From assembly GCA_032768795.1 (NCBI GenBank), contig CP136491.1, positions 744,001-808,000 of the forward strand: a stretch of DNA of 64,000 bases. Reading direction: 5' to 3'. Positions 41,610 through 53,434 of this stretch are shown piece after piece. This DNA comes from Tremella fuciformis. Its lineage: Eukaryota > Basidiomycota > Tremellomycetes > Tremellales > Tremellaceae. Both the position numbers and the translations under genes were made by a program. The notes under the pieces are model-generated. The model was not told the origin of the DNA and made no database searches. It saw only the letters and a program-made list of their open reading frames with translations. Positions within the stretch are counted from its first letter, which is position 1. Each line of letters opens with the position of its first letter.

Positions 41610-43469
41610 TCAGGAAGATCCATGGCGCCACATCCGACCTATCCGACCTCCTTTTCCCACCTCCCAATTTACCTGGCCGGCCCCTTGGACGCCCGTGATG
41701 GCCTCGACGGCTCTCCTCGCACTGCCCACGCACCCCTCCAGTAACGGTATACCAGGATAGGCGTAGCTTCCCGCCAAGTGCACAAGGGCTCTCCCGTCAG
41801 GATCGGGCGGAGGGTGCAGCCGCTCCAATGTCGTCGAATCCCGAAGCGGTAGCGCCCTCTCGAGCTTGGCTACGCCCAGCACGGACTCTGGATCTATTGG
41901 TACTGCGGGATTGGTGGTCTGATATACTGGCGTCTCGCGCCTGAGCCGAGCCGGAGCTCGAATGATGTGCGTGGCCATGGTGTGCACGGACTCAAGGGTC
42001 GGACGGAAAAACGGAGCGGGAGCGTGATGAGGAAGGGAGTTATATGGTGTGAGCGGCCGAGAAGAGGAGGCCGTAGAGCTCGAAGCCGGTGAAGAGTCTG
42101 CCGGGGTTAGTGAAGGAGTAGGAGAGGGCGAGCGCGGGTAGAAGATGTACGGTGCCGGTGGGATCGGCTGGGCGAGGTTGATGTCCCGCCTGTCGGCGAT
42201 ACGAGGAAGAACAGAAGGATCCCGGTGCGTGACGATGATCGTTTCCTGCGCCGTCAGATACCTTTCTTACACCATTCGTGAGACATACCCGCGACTCGAC
42301 CTCCCCTACTGCCTGGCGCATCTGCCGTACGCGTCGCAGCTCTGCTTTGTCCCCCGAGCGGAACAATGCTTCTCCTAACATATCCAAGATGGATCGCGCC
42401 GCAGACGGCTGGGTGGCGATGACGACATTGTCGACCTCGATCTCGTCTGTCTCGCATTGATCGCCTTGAGAGTCGCTGAGGTGCAGTGTCGCACCCCTTT
42501 CGCTCACTGCGAAGTCCACCACCTCCTGTCGCAGCCGTAAGTATCCCGGACCCTGTTTCTGCACCGCAGATGCTAGACGTCTGGCCACTTCGGCGGCGCC
42601 GTGCCCCTTCAGCACGTAGTGTGGAGATCCAACCCCGGCATGGACGTACTCCAAGATCACCTTCGCCGGTGTTCGCCACAAGTCCTGGGATGGCATCGTG
42701 CCCACTGCCGAGTAGAGCGGTACCACGATATCCTCCGTGAAGTGGCGCCACATCCGCCCAAGAGGGGTGTAGACGAGTGGCAGCGGATGAGCGAGAATGG
42801 TGCAGATTCCATCTGTGAAACCTTGTAGGGAGGCGTTGGCGAGATCCGTCGGCAAGAGGTCGTGCCACATCATGAAGGCTAGTGTGATGAGGAGGATGAA
42901 GCAGACGGCATTCTCCAGCCAGTGCCACACGCCTCGCAGGGATGACCAGAGCGAGGCGTGGGCTCGAGAGGGGAGCGACGGGGCCGAGAGACCAGTGTTG
43001 CCACCATACACAAAGTGTGTCTCTTGTTTGGGGTTGTGGAAGGGTGGCAAGAGGTGAGAGAAGGAGAAGGTGTACGAGGTGGGTTGGAGTGGGAGGCCGA
43101 GGTGACGGTAGAGGGAGATGAGGTGGGCGTAGTAGCCTGGCTATCAGCATGTCTCTTGCATGTGCTAAGAGCACGGCTGACCTCCCTGGAAGCTACGCAT
43201 GGGAACATCAACCGTCCATGTAGCGCGGTTCGACTTCTCCCCTGGCGTCTGCGTGCGAGACGACTCCACCGGGACCTCGACAGAAGGGGCGTGAAACCCG
43301 AGCTTGGGAGACTGATGGTCAGCCTTCCCAAAGAAGTGTAGCTGCTCAAGAGCACCTTCTCCACGAGATGCACCTGGTAGCCCTCTTGTCGCAGCAGGTA
43401 CGCCGTCGTCAGTCCCGCCAGACCAGAACCAATGACGGCCACGCGACCCCGCGCGTCTGGTCTTGGCAT
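41610..43469 (-). CDS. NAD(P)/FAD-binding amine-oxidase-like oxidoreductase
   Basis: Four exons on the minus strand (43356-43469, 43182-43311, 42289-43136 and 41610-42245; introns of 43-45 nt), 575 aa. The N-terminus has the dinucleotide-binding fold VAVIGSGLAGLTTAYLL with the acidic end of strand 2 in HLVEK. A later FAD-contacting segment (DNVVIATQPSAARSIL) and the C-terminal LVHLAGSYAYPGIPLLEGCV resemble the flavin-containing amine oxidase fold, close to the uncharacterised 'predicted NAD/FAD-binding protein' group. A hydrophobic helix, AVCFILLITLAFMMW (residues ~140-155), could anchor it to a membrane. Substrate unknown. A Pro/Ser-rich linker of about 50 residues lies in the last exon. Confidence 0.8.
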
Positions 43470-44813
43470 CGAGAGTGCTGGTTCTCTCGAGGAGGTGAGG
43501 GGGGGATGGGTTTTGCTATAGTTGGCTCATGGGAGGAGGACGTCTTTTGCGTCGTTGTGTGTCGTTGTATACCGTGGCCTGCCTGGAGATGGCAGTGACA
43601 CGACAGTGTCGCAACGACGACGAGCATGCATGGAAATATGGGTCCACTAGGGATTTACCCCCAAACTCGGTTCAGGGTTAGTCGCCTCCCCCGAGTTGTC
43701 CGGATCAGCGTCGGCCCACTCGTGGCCGCACAGACGTTGGACACCAACATGTCCATATGGATAATGACGTGTCACTGGCTATGTGACTGTCGCCTCTGAC
43801 GCCGCTGGGACCACTCATAACAGCGGCTCGGCGGCGCCGGACGTCACCGAGCGATCATGCTAAGATCGAAGCGCAACAAGAGGACGGGCACAAGCAAGGC
43901 TCGGGTCATGCTGGTTCCGCAAGAGGTGACTCAGTGTTATATAGTGCTGCCCTCCGAGAGTCATTGCCGACGACCTGAATCAAGCTCTCTGACAAGAAGA
44001 GACAGCTGCACAACGTGAATGTGATCTGTCAATCTGCAGTGCCGTGATTGGCACGATCACAATCACAAAGCGATGGGGGGCTGCAACGCGCCGAGGCCGG
44101 TTACCGAAAGGCCGGTTGACCCATGGTTACAGAGCTGCGAAGAGGTTCTACAGCACGAACAACAGCACCAGAGGCGAGACAGCAGAGGGAGATTGAGAGA
44201 GACAGACCCATAACCCGACTAGATCCGACGCCCTGCTGTTCCCGAGAAGACTCAGACCAGAAGCAGCTTCAGCCGGTTTGCGACTCCATCGCGTTCTTCT
44301 CCCCCCTGGGGCCAAAGTCAAACCCCATCTTTATGCACGTCGCTTGATCATCGCTCGACACTTTATACATCGCCACTTCTTCTGTACATACAGAGATACA
44401 GAGGTGAGCCGTCTGTCTCTCTTACCCTCTCCCTCTTCTGCGCGGGTATGCACGGCAACCCTCGGCGGCGTCTCGGTGTGGTGCCGAGCTGGTCCGGCGG
44501 GCTATTGTGGGGGCCCTCGAGGGCGATGCCCTGAATGGTCCCCATCCAATCGGCGTCAACGGTCCAGGGAGGTCCGTCGCCGGCGACGGCGCACCGTCCA
44601 CCTGCTCTGCGCCGTGATCAATGCTTGAGAGCACCTCTCTCGCGACGGTGTGGGACAGTGTGGGAAACGTGGCGTGTGGATGGATGGCTGGGGCACGGCA
44701 GAGCTCGGCAGCCTCGGATGCGCATCCCGAGGTCCCACATTGGCTGATGGTACTAAAGGATCTGCTGCACGAGCTCGCCGCGGCCCCATATAGGACGCTG
44801 AGAGCAAAGTACG
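43470..44813. other. Long intergenic region upstream of the carrier gene
   Basis: About 1.3 kb between divergent genes. Short ORFs have no domain and conflict between strands. Part is probably promoter and leader for the carrier. No repeat or RNA gene was recognised. Confidence 0.4.
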
Positions 44814-46159
44814 ATGAGCCAGACTGCCGCCCCAAATGTGGACAAGGAGGTGCAGAAGGATGCGGGGGTGAAGAAGGAGGTGGCCGTCAAGAAGCCGTAC
44901 CCCTTTTGGCTGGGAGGTGAGCCGTGCTTCTTGGCGGCAATGCGTCAAACGCCAGCTGAACATCAGGCGTTGCCGCTTCTATCGCCGCGTCATGCACTCA
45001 TCCACTCGACTTGACCAAAGTTAGGCTGCAGACTTCGAAAGACAAAGGCATGTTCCGGATGATCCAAAAGACGGTACAGAATAACGGTGAGCACTCTAGG
45101 CCTACATTCTGGCGGATCACCGACCTCAGGCGTCCTTGGGCTCTTCGACGGTCTCACCGGCACCCTTCTCCGGCAAATGACTTACAGCATGGCGCGTTTT
45201 GCTGCGTATGATTGGGCAAAAGAGCAGGTTCACACCGGTGAGCCCATCCGTAAAGAGACGCAACGGCTCTGCTGAATTTAGGACCTGGACCTATACCCGC
45301 ATATAAGATGGCGCTGGCTGGAGGTATCGCCGGCAGTATTGCTGGTGTGCTTGGCAACCCCGCCGAGCTCATGATGGTTCGCATGCAAGCGGACAAAGCC
45401 AAACCACCAGAACGTGAGGTGGCCGACGTCAATGCTATCAACTGCGGAGTGCTGACGGCAGTGCGATACAACTACCGCAATTCCATCCAAGGCATATACC
45501 GGATGACGCGCGACGAGGGATTCTCAGCATGGGGCCGCGGAGTCGTGCCAAACACATTCAGGTCGATCCTGATGAACATGTCGCAGCTAGCGTCGTGAGT
45601 CTTCTCTTCAGGCTACTTGGCAATATGAGTCTGACATGCCAGATACGACTGGTTCAAGGAGGAGCTGATCCGGATGAAGCTCATGCAGGATGGACCGGTG
45701 TTGCATTTCGTAGCCTCTCTTGGAGCAGGCACTGTTGCCACGAGTCAGCCCTCTGGTACTGATTCGGATCATTCGCTAACGTATTCAGCCGTCTGCTCGC
45801 CAGCGGATGTGCTCAAGTCGCGTATCATGAACGCACACGGAGCCGGCACGTCATCCACGTTGCAGGTCATCCGAACCTCGTGCGTACAGCAAACATGCAG
45901 AGAGTCAGGACTGACAAGCGAGGCTTGCAAACGAAGGACCGATGTTCATGTTCAAAGGCTGGTTGCCCGCGTGGACCAGGTTGCAGCCGACGTAAGGCGT
46001 TGTCATATTCCTGATGTACGACTAGCTGACAACCAGAACGATCTTGATGTCAGTGGAGGGGATTGTTCTGCATACATACTGATGAGCAGTTTCTTGACTC
46101 TGGAGCAGCTGAAGAAGGGCGTCGACCGATATCGAGCAGCTGGCGGTACTCTGCTATAG
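44814..46159 (+). CDS. DIC1: Mitochondrial dicarboxylate carrier
   Basis: Nine exons: 44814-44916, 44967-45086, 45130-45237, 45282-45594, 45643-45743, 45789-45879, 45923-45991, 46037-46048 and 46090-46159 (328 aa, usual for the carrier family). Carriers have three repeats, each with PX[DE]XX[KR]; here THPLDLTKVR, GNPAELMMVRMQ and CSPADVLKSRIM. Matching even-helix features include FDGLTGTLLRQ and FKGWLPAWTR. The order GNPAELMMVRMQADKAKP and the C-terminal LTLEQLKKGVDRYR resemble the dicarboxylate (malate/phosphate) carrier best; a related substrate cannot be excluded. It works in the inner mitochondrial membrane. Exon eight is only 12 nt and is needed to join LQPT to LTLEQL in frame. Confidence 0.88.
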
Positions 46160-47379
46160 CCTCACGTCATACCACAGTGGCAAGCCGAGCCAGGCACGGA
46201 AGGCAGGTGGCTAGGGGCCTCGTTCCGAGTGATTCGCTCTCGGGTCTTGAGTCTTGGAGACGTTCGCCAGAGACGACGAGAAGCAAAAAGAAGACATACA
46301 CATTTTGTACGAACAGATATCATGCGCCATGTACTCGTAGTTGCAGCAAGGTTTAGGTGACGACATGCCGGGAGAGAGGAGAAAGACACCCAAAAAGGGG
46401 AGAAAAGAGGAACGGACGATCGGGACCGACGCGTACAGAGCCGCACACGAGGGTTCTCTCTTTTCAATTGTATATGTCTCTTCTTGTGCTCGACTGCATC
46501 TTGCTTCTTTGATCATCAATCACACATCGCTGGGCCTCGGCCTGGCTCTCAGCCTCCTTGCACTCTGCGACCAGCATCGATACTTGCGGACGGGAGGAAG
46601 GACCACCGGGTACTCTCGACCGAAGGATCCTTCCCGCATTGCCAGCTTCGTGACTGTACACATCATTCCGGACACTGTCTGCGCTGCATTGTCTTGATCA
46701 GCCTGGACAAGTCGACTGGATTGACCAGCAGACGCTCAACCGTCTGAGGTGCTCGACTTTACGATCATATCGATACCGGAGATGAAGGGCAGAGCTTGAT
46801 TCCTCGTGATCCGCCATAACTTTCTTGGGTGAGTGTGGTGTCTCTCTCTACCCTGTCTCCCTCTACTTGCTTGCCCAGGTCTGGGCCCACGACGGATCAG
46901 GCTCGTCGGTATACGTCTCCGCCCCCTATTACGCTCAAGTTCTACGCGGGCATCCAGATCGCACGCGACCACTCACTCCTTTTTCCATCTCCTTCAGCCT
47001 ACGACTATTCCTGCTCATTCAGCCTATCACTTTGAGCGCCAAGGCTGCTATCGTGCTACTCTCATGCGGCTCTCTCCCTCCATTTCTCACCCAAATGCCC
47101 CTGGCACGATCGGCCCCCAACGGACCCGCCTTTGCTGATGCCGTTCATCGCGGGCACCTTTGGCCACGCCCACCCTGGCATGCCGGTCCACCAAGAGCGG
47201 ACGCTGCACGTCTCAGTCCCCCTTTTGCGTCTCCTTTGTGCTTGGTTATCGGAGCGCCTTATATGCCCGCTGGCTCGTCGAGAACAAAGCTGACTCGACC
47301 CAGTACACATTGAACATTTTTCCTTGCTCGCTGGACATCTTGATACGTCCTCACCGCATTCGTGCAGCTTGCGTACACG
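46160..47379. other. Intergenic between carrier and CDC4
   Basis: About 1.2 kb with no supportable gene. The pyrimidine-rich part nearest 47380 is probably the CDC4 promoter and 5' leader. Confidence 0.4.
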
Positions 47380-50300
47380 ATGATGTCCGCCGCATCCCCC
47401 TCGAGCTTCCGCCCCGATCGGTACTCCCCCGAAACGCCCAGCAAGCATGGTGTGCCTCTGCCCGCTGGTCCCATGTCGGCTGCTTCGTCGGCGCCTGGAC
47501 CATCGGGCTTGGCGTGGGTGAATGGAGCACCTGTTCTCCGCATGGAAGATGCTGTCGTGGAGGCTGTGTACGTCTACGTCTTCCTGATGGACTTGAGCTA
47601 ATTCCAGTGTAACGCATACGACAACGACCACGACTTCCTTTGCCCCTATCGCCCTACCCCGCATTCCCCCTCCAGAGACCATTGCCCTTCCTCGGCATCT
47701 CGCGCCTGAGACCTTCCCTCTCGCCAATGAACCCACGCCAGACGACCTCAAAGTGTTCACGCTCAATCTCGGTGGCAAGAATGTGACCATTCAGGAAGAA
47801 GGCGTCAATGAGGAAGAAGCCGACGCGCTGGGGACTTCTATGCGCGGACCCGGCTGGGTCAAGACGCTCGGCAAAGCAACCATCAGTCGGGAGGCTCGGC
47901 GTCTCGGTTTGACGGATGCTTTCGCGAATGCCAAGGGCAAGGAGCGAAAACGTCCGCATGAGTCCAGACCCGGCAGCCGAACGCGTCTGGGACAGGTCGC
48001 GCCTGAGATGCAGACCCCGCTCAGCATGACCGAACCTCCAAAGCAGCGTTCAAGCCCTCCCCGGAAAAAGATTAGGGGACTGGACGACCTCACCATCCCT
48101 CACGATCACACCAACATCCCGCTCTCACCCCTGCCCTCACCTGACCATGAAGCCGGACCTGTCTTACCCTCCCCCCATCACCCTACCCCGTCGCCGTCCG
48201 TTGGTTCCGGCATGGAAGTCGCCGCTCTTTTCTCCATGCCTGCCATCATCTCCCATTTCGACAGCCTCCCCGACAAGCTCCAGCAACACGTGCTGATGCA
48301 CCTCTTCCGCCGGTCTCGCATGCCAACCATCCAGCGACTATCCGCATTTGCTTCAACCGCGTTGAAGCGGGACTTCATATCCCATCTCCCACACGAGATT
48401 GCGGTCCAGATCCTGAAGAAGGTCGACACGAAGAGTCTGGCTTCTGCGACAAGAGTCAGCAGAAAGTGGCAGCGCATGATCGACTCGGAACGCGCGGTTT
48501 GGCAGCAAAGACTCGTTGATGATGGCTTGTGGTATGGGCATGGGGTGGAAGAGGACGATGAAGCCATCATTCAGCGCCGATACGAGGCGCTTGACTGGCA
48601 GTCCCGGCCGATGCGCCCGAGCAAGGCGGGCACGCCAAGTGAGGATGACAGCATGCCTTCGGCGTACCCTTCTGGCGCCGAGACGGACGTCGAGCGACCT
48701 GTGCCTCTCAAGCATGTCTACCGCCGGCGTCATACCAGTAACAAGAACTGGCTTGGGCCAAAATACGAGCACTCCACCTTCCCTGGCCATGGCACGAATG
48801 TCGTAACTTGCCTTCAGTTTGACCGGGACAAGATTGTCTCTGCCTCGGACGACCATTCGATCAATATTTACAACACAGCTGATGGTCGGCTTCGGAAGCG
48901 CTTGGATGGCCACGAGGGCGGTGTCTGGGCACTTGAGTACAAGGGTGATACTCTTGTCAGTGGCAGTACGGATAGGACCGTCAGGGTGTGGGACTTGGAG
49001 ACCCTGCAAGAAGCCCACGTTTTCCACGGGCACACAAGTACTGTCAGGTGTCTTCAAATTGTGGAGCCGGTCTTTGAGCCCAGCACGGGCGAATATCAGC
49101 CTCCATACCCGATGATCGTGACTGGTTCAAGGGATGCTACACTGAGGGTGTGGAAGCTGCCGAAGAAAGGCGAACCGTCAATCCGACCGGTGAGTGGCCC
49201 GGCATCGCGGACACCGATCCTCCAGTCGCTGACCACCAGATTCCCGGACACAATGAGGCCGAGGCGAGCATTGTACCGCCCGAACACAACCCGTTCCATT
49301 TGCATCACCTCGAAGGTCATGCAAGTGCTGTCCGAGCTCTGGCCGCTCATGGTCGGATATGTGTGTCTGGCTCTTACGACAAGACTGTTCGGGTGTGGGA
49401 TATCGTGAAAGGCACCTGCATCCATGTGTTGCATGGTCACGAGCAGAAGGGTCCGTTGCATAATGTGATTCGAAATACGGGCTCAAGGCTGATGGACAGT
49501 CTACTCGATCGTGTACGACCGTCACCGCCATCGATGTGCGTCTGGCTCGATGGACAACACCGTCAAGGTGTGGGATGTCGTCACTGGCGAGTGCCTGCAT
49601 ACCCTCCACGGTCATACTTCTCTGGTTGGCCTGCTCGGTACCTCGCCAAACTTCCTCGTATCTGCGGCTGCAGACGCTAGTCTGCGTATCTGGGATGCCA
49701 ATACTCATCAGCTCAAGCACGTGTTGGCCTCGCACGGCGGTGCTATCACCTGCTTCCAGCATGACGAGACAAAAGTCGTGTCCGGATCCGATGGAACACT
49801 CAAGCTGTGGGATATCCAGACGGGCGCATATGTTCGAGACCTGGTCATTGGGATTTCATCAGTATGGCAAGTGGCCTTCCATGGCTCGCTTCTTGTTGCA
49901 GCCAGCAACCGTGGGGGCAGTACAGTGTTCGATGTTTTCGACTTTGGTCAACTGGATCACATATCTGGGGTCGATGATGATCGGCTGGACACCCTACGGC
50001 GTCCGCCCTGGGAGCGCGATAACCCGATGGAGCCACATACATATCAAGGAGAAGACTCGATGGAAGTCGATAACCCTCAAGATTTCGGCGGAGCTACTCG
50101 TCGTATGGGCGTTCCCCTGTCCCGCCTCAGCATCAAGGGAGAGAGCAGCTCGACTCGGCGACACAGACAACAACCGGTCACGGATCCCTCTTCTTCCGCT
50201 CGCTCTGGAAAGACTGCCATTTCTGGCATTAGTTATTTCGGCTCGAATTGGGGCTCGAACCGAGCAGTAAGGCGCAGCGCCAGGCTGGGCGGGCACGCGG

Positions 50301-50605
50301 ATCCGCAAAGTCCTTCCGTGGCTGGACCCAATTCGAGAGCGGGCTTCGACCCATCTAGGGCAGTCCCGCTGGACCGGATGCGGCCTCTCCACGCCAGCGG
50401 CCCGAGCCGGCAAATCGACCGGCCAAATGCCGTCGCGCATCGTATCGATCTGCGCCAACCGGCTTCTTACCCACGAGCTGCGCCTGCAGGTCCGAGTACC
50501 AGCTTCACGCCGGTGTTCGATGAGGACATGGGGAATGATCCGGCTGCGGGTCATGGGGAGGATGACGAGGAAGAGGATGACGAGGAGTACGAAGATAATA
50601 TGTAA
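47380..50605 (+). CDS. CDC4: Cdc4/Fbw7-type F-box WD40 substrate receptor of SCF ubiquitin ligase
   Basis: Four exons (47380-47567, 47608-49189, 49240-49450 and 49500-50605; introns of 40-50 nt), 1,028 aa. Cdc4 recruits phosphorylated cell-cycle regulators to the SCF ubiquitin ligase. A dimerisation segment (LPDKLQQHVLMHLFRRSRM) precedes the F-box (HLPHEIAVQILKKVDTKSLASATRVSRKW cut short here as HLPHEIAVQILKKVDTK). The linker NKNWLGPKYEHSTFPGH leads into WD40 blades: IVSASDDHSINIY, LVSGSTDRTVRVWDLE, VTGSRDATLRVWKL, CVSGSYDKTVRVWDI, ASGSMDNTVKVWDV, VSAAADASLRIWDA and VSGSDGTLKLWDI. The C-terminus is long, basic and Ser-rich, ending in an acidic run (GEDDEEEDDEEYEDNM). The first of two adjacent ATGs is used. 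Its 3' end is duplicated downstream of R2. Confidence 0.93.
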
Positions 50606-50675
50606 CATAGCCCGTCTGCGGACACTGCACGTACAGCGGTTGCATCATCACATGTAGGCATGTCTCTAGGATCTC
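50584..50675 (+). repeat. Direct repeat copy 1: end of CDC4 and its 3' flank
   Basis: These 92 bases, including the CDC4 stop, align without gaps to 51874-51965 with 15 mismatches by my count (about 84% identity). Cys6 gene R1 lies between the two copies. Confidence 0.75.
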
Positions 50676-50848
50676 CTGCTTGTGGGCCCTACACCCGTGC
50701 GTGCAGAAATGTCGCGGCCGCCTACGTAACTCAAGGTATGAACGAATAACAAAGCTGCAATGTACTGTCAGATTATAAGGGTAAATTGGAAGTCAAGCGG
50801 CCCGATAAGTCATCACGGCTATTCGCCGTTGCCCAGGAGCTCGCCTTG

Positions 50849-51655
50849 TCAGACAGAGGGAGTTTCCATGGTCAAACTCGTCGTTGAGGTGAAGCCGAGC
50901 GAAGACGGCGGACCACTGGCATCGGGCTGGAGACTCGTAGTGCCGTTGTCAGATGGACTGGCTTGCTTCGATTCCGATGGAGTATCCGTTCCTCCGCTCG
51001 TAAGAGCAGCGCGTTTAAACCACTCGATGCAAGGCATCTTGACCTTGTGATTCATGCAAGAAAGGCAGATCGACATGGCCGTAAAGCAGGGCACGCATCT
51101 GCTCTTGCTCTCTTGACAGGACTCGCATGGGGTAAAAGGGTGATCTGGGTCTGGCACCGCGCCGTACAAAACATTCTCCATGCCCTTTGACAGCTTTGAT
51201 CGCTGGCCCTTTCTCAAGTCTCGTATGTACTGCGAGATAGGGACCTCGCACCTTCCTGCCTGGTCGAGCAGCGCAAAAGTCAGGTCCGCCATGCACATAC
51301 GGCTCGCGGGCTCAATGTCGGTCGGCCGGAGGTAGGGGCTGGCGGTATACGCCGTGCTCACCGAGCGTGTGCACCCTTCGTTGCACCGCTCCCAAAAATG
51401 GTGGACGGTATCGCCTACCCTGTGCCATGTCTCCATGTAGTCCTTGAGCCAGTTCTGGATCGCTTCTGTCCGCTGAGTCGGTGTCAGCTGGTTCACGATC
51501 GCCCTCAAAGACTCGGTGGCGTCTCGATGGCTTCTGCCGGTCAGTGCCCGTTGTCGGCGAGGCGGCGCTCCGCGTCGGGGTCGACCGCGGCGCGTGGGCG
51601 TCTCGGTGGGTGAAGAGGTCGAGTCTTCCACGATTGGATCGGACTGTTCACTCAT
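50849..51655 (-). CDS. Zn(II)2Cys6-type protein R1
   Basis: Single exon, 268 aa, from the ATG at 51655 (MSEQSDP, close to the R2 start MSEKSHP). The N-terminus is Arg/Pro-rich. A conserved middle block contains SPYLRPTDIEPASRMCMADL, ALLDQAGRCEVPI, a run of basic residues, and MENVLYGAVP. The cluster follows directly: C-X2-C-X6-C-X9-C-X2-C-X8-C, with an extra Cys in the central spacer (CVPCF). The Ser/Thr-rich tail has no recognisable domain. R1 and R2 are close paralogs and probably arose by the duplication that also copied the end of CDC4. A DNA-binding regulatory role is inferred only. Confidence 0.65.
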   Translation of the reverse strand: MSEQSDPIVEDSTSSPTETPTRRGRPRRGAPPRRQRALTGRSHRDATESLRAIVNQLTPTQRTEAIQNWLKDYMETWHRVGDTVHHFWERCNEGCTRSVSTAYTASPYLRPTDIEPASRMCMADLTFALLDQAGRCEVPISQYIRDLRKGQRSKLSKGMENVLYGAVPDPDHPFTPCESCQESKSRCVPCFTAMSICLSCMNHKVKMPCIEWFKRAALTSGGTDTPSESKQASPSDNGTTSLQPDASGPPSSLGFTSTTSLTMETPSV

Positions 51656-51873
51656 GACGGGAATGAGACGCTTGAAATGTGCCGTGGTTGTGTTGAAGAG
51701 TTGCCACTTTCTTGAAGCACTTTTTGGTTTGAACGAACGTTCGAGACCTATGTACAGTTCGAGACTTTCCTTACATGTGTGATCCCGACACAATGGAGGT
51801 ACTCGTCCGGAAGGCCACCGTAAGGAAGGCCACCGTACGCCTCGAGCAGAAATGCTAATTCCGCGCCACCTTC

Positions 51874-51965
51874 GGAGTACGAAGCTCCTGTGTAACATAG
51901 CTCGTTTGCGGGCACTGCACGTACACCCGTCGCATCTGCCCATGTAGGCGTGTCTCTAGGACCTC
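51874..51965 (+). repeat. Direct repeat copy 2: relic of the CDC4 3' end
   Basis: Gapless match to 50584-50675 (15 mismatches of 92), including GGAGTACGAAG and TGTAACATAG. It carries a relic of the last CDC4 codons and stop and lies between genes R1 and R2, marking the border of a duplicated unit. Confidence 0.75.
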
Positions 51966-52459
51966 TTTCGGACACTATCACAGGAAATCGCACCCAGAAG
52001 CGAGCACACCCAAGTTATGCAGCTCTTTTTCTTCTCTTGCAACGATTCTCCAGCATGGGAAGCATGAATCTTCATGGACGAAGGTTTGTAAGTCGGAGCG
52101 TGTATTGGGCTCTCGACCAGGGGTGGTCGGATTGCGTCAAGTGCCTCGTGGTCTTCCTCTATAGACGTGTGTGAAGGGCCTACAGCTTGATGTTGCATAC
52201 ACAAGACACAAGAGGGGTAGCTCGCTTCTCCCATCTCGTAGTCAGGGCAAAATATGCATGAAATTGTAGACAGGGAAAACAGTCGTCCTGACCAAAATCA
52301 CAGCCGAAAGCGATTGTGGGCTCCGTGCGGGGCCACTGGGGCTGTATTCTTGTATGGGATAGGAGGCGGACGATATTGAAACGGGGGCAATGACAAGAAT
52401 GGAAAACCGTATCTGGGATCGAGGAGGTATTTGGAAGTGAACGGCGAGACGCCCATGAG

Positions 52460-53434
52460 TCACAGGTCGCCATAATCCGTCTCAGGTTCAGGTGGGACTT
52501 TTGTGCCCGGTTCGATCGCCTGGCGTGAGATCAGCCAAGACGTCGGGTGCGTGGGCTCCAGTGAGAGAGGATAAGCGGTCTCGTCGTCATGATCTGTCTC
52601 AGGTTCAGGTGGGGATTCTATACCCGGTTCGATAGCCTCGCGTGAGATTAGCCAAGTCGACGGGTGAGTGGGCTCCAGCGAAGGATGAGCGATCTCGTGA
52701 TATGGTCCTGATGGAGTCTCCTCTTGTCCGCTAGTACAAGTGTCGCCGGCAGGCTCACCTATGCAAGTGTTCTTGGCTGGGGCTGGAAGTATCTTGGAAC
52801 CAGTCCCAGATGCCTGAGGCTTCGCGACTTGGTTGTTAGGCAGAGATACTTGAGATGATCCTGTGAAGTGCTCCGGTCGCCCGCTAATACGAGTGATGCT
52901 CGCGGACGGAATGCAACTCTTGCCGAGCCGTTTGCACGAAGTGCAGGTCGACATGTTACCATAACAGGGCACACAGGGAACTTTCTTACCTTTGCAGTTT
53001 CCACATTTCACTGGCGGGTAGCCTGGCATGGCGCCGTATAATACGTCTTCCATGCTCATTGACAGCCTTTGCTTCTCCCTAAACCGAGCATCTCTGTAAG
53101 ACCGTACAGACGGGGGGATGTTGATTTTGTGCCTTTCGGCCTCGTCGAGCAGCAAACAAGTCAAGTCAAACATGGGCATCTCGCTTGCAGGCCCTAAGGC
53201 TTCCTTCGAAAGGTAGGGGCTGGATGAATACATGTACTTACGCGGGGTGAGACGCTTTTGGCTTGCCGCGTTTCGCTGGATTGCACTCGCCATCTGATCC
53301 CTGGGTATCTTGCTCACAATCTCCCGCAGGGACGCAATCACATCTGCTCTTCTGCGTTCCGAGTATTGTTCCGGTATATCTTGCGAGGAACTGGGTGGAC
53401 TGGATGCCCTGTCTGGATGGGATTTTTCGCTCAT
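52460..53434 (-). CDS. Zn(II)2Cys6-type protein R2 with C-terminal tandem repeats
   Basis: Single exon, 324 aa (ATG at 53434). It has the same block order as R1: SLREIVSKIPRDQM, SSPYLS, DLTCLLLDEAERHKINI, MEDVLYGAMPG, then the cluster C-X2-C-X6-C-X9-C-X2-C-X6-C, again with a Cys in the central spacer. The C-terminal ~80 residues contain two copies of a ~37-residue unit starting SLEPTHP and containing WLISR-AIEPG and PPEPETD. The repeat is Pro/Glu-rich and acidic, which would suit an activation or interaction surface; that is inference. No fungal regulatory middle domain is visible. Confidence 0.65.
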   Translation of the reverse strand: MSEKSHPDRASSPPSSSQDIPEQYSERRRADVIASLREIVSKIPRDQMASAIQRNAASQKRLTPRKYMYSSSPYLSKEALGPASEMPMFDLTCLLLDEAERHKINIPPSVRSYRDARFREKQRLSMSMEDVLYGAMPGYPPVKCGNCKGKKVPCVPCYGNMSTCTSCKRLGKSCIPSASITRISGRPEHFTGSSQVSLPNNQVAKPQASGTGSKILPAPAKNTCIGEPAGDTCTSGQEETPSGPYHEIAHPSLEPTHPSTWLISREAIEPGIESPPEPETDHDDETAYPLSLEPTHPTSWLISRQAIEPGTKVPPEPETDYGDL

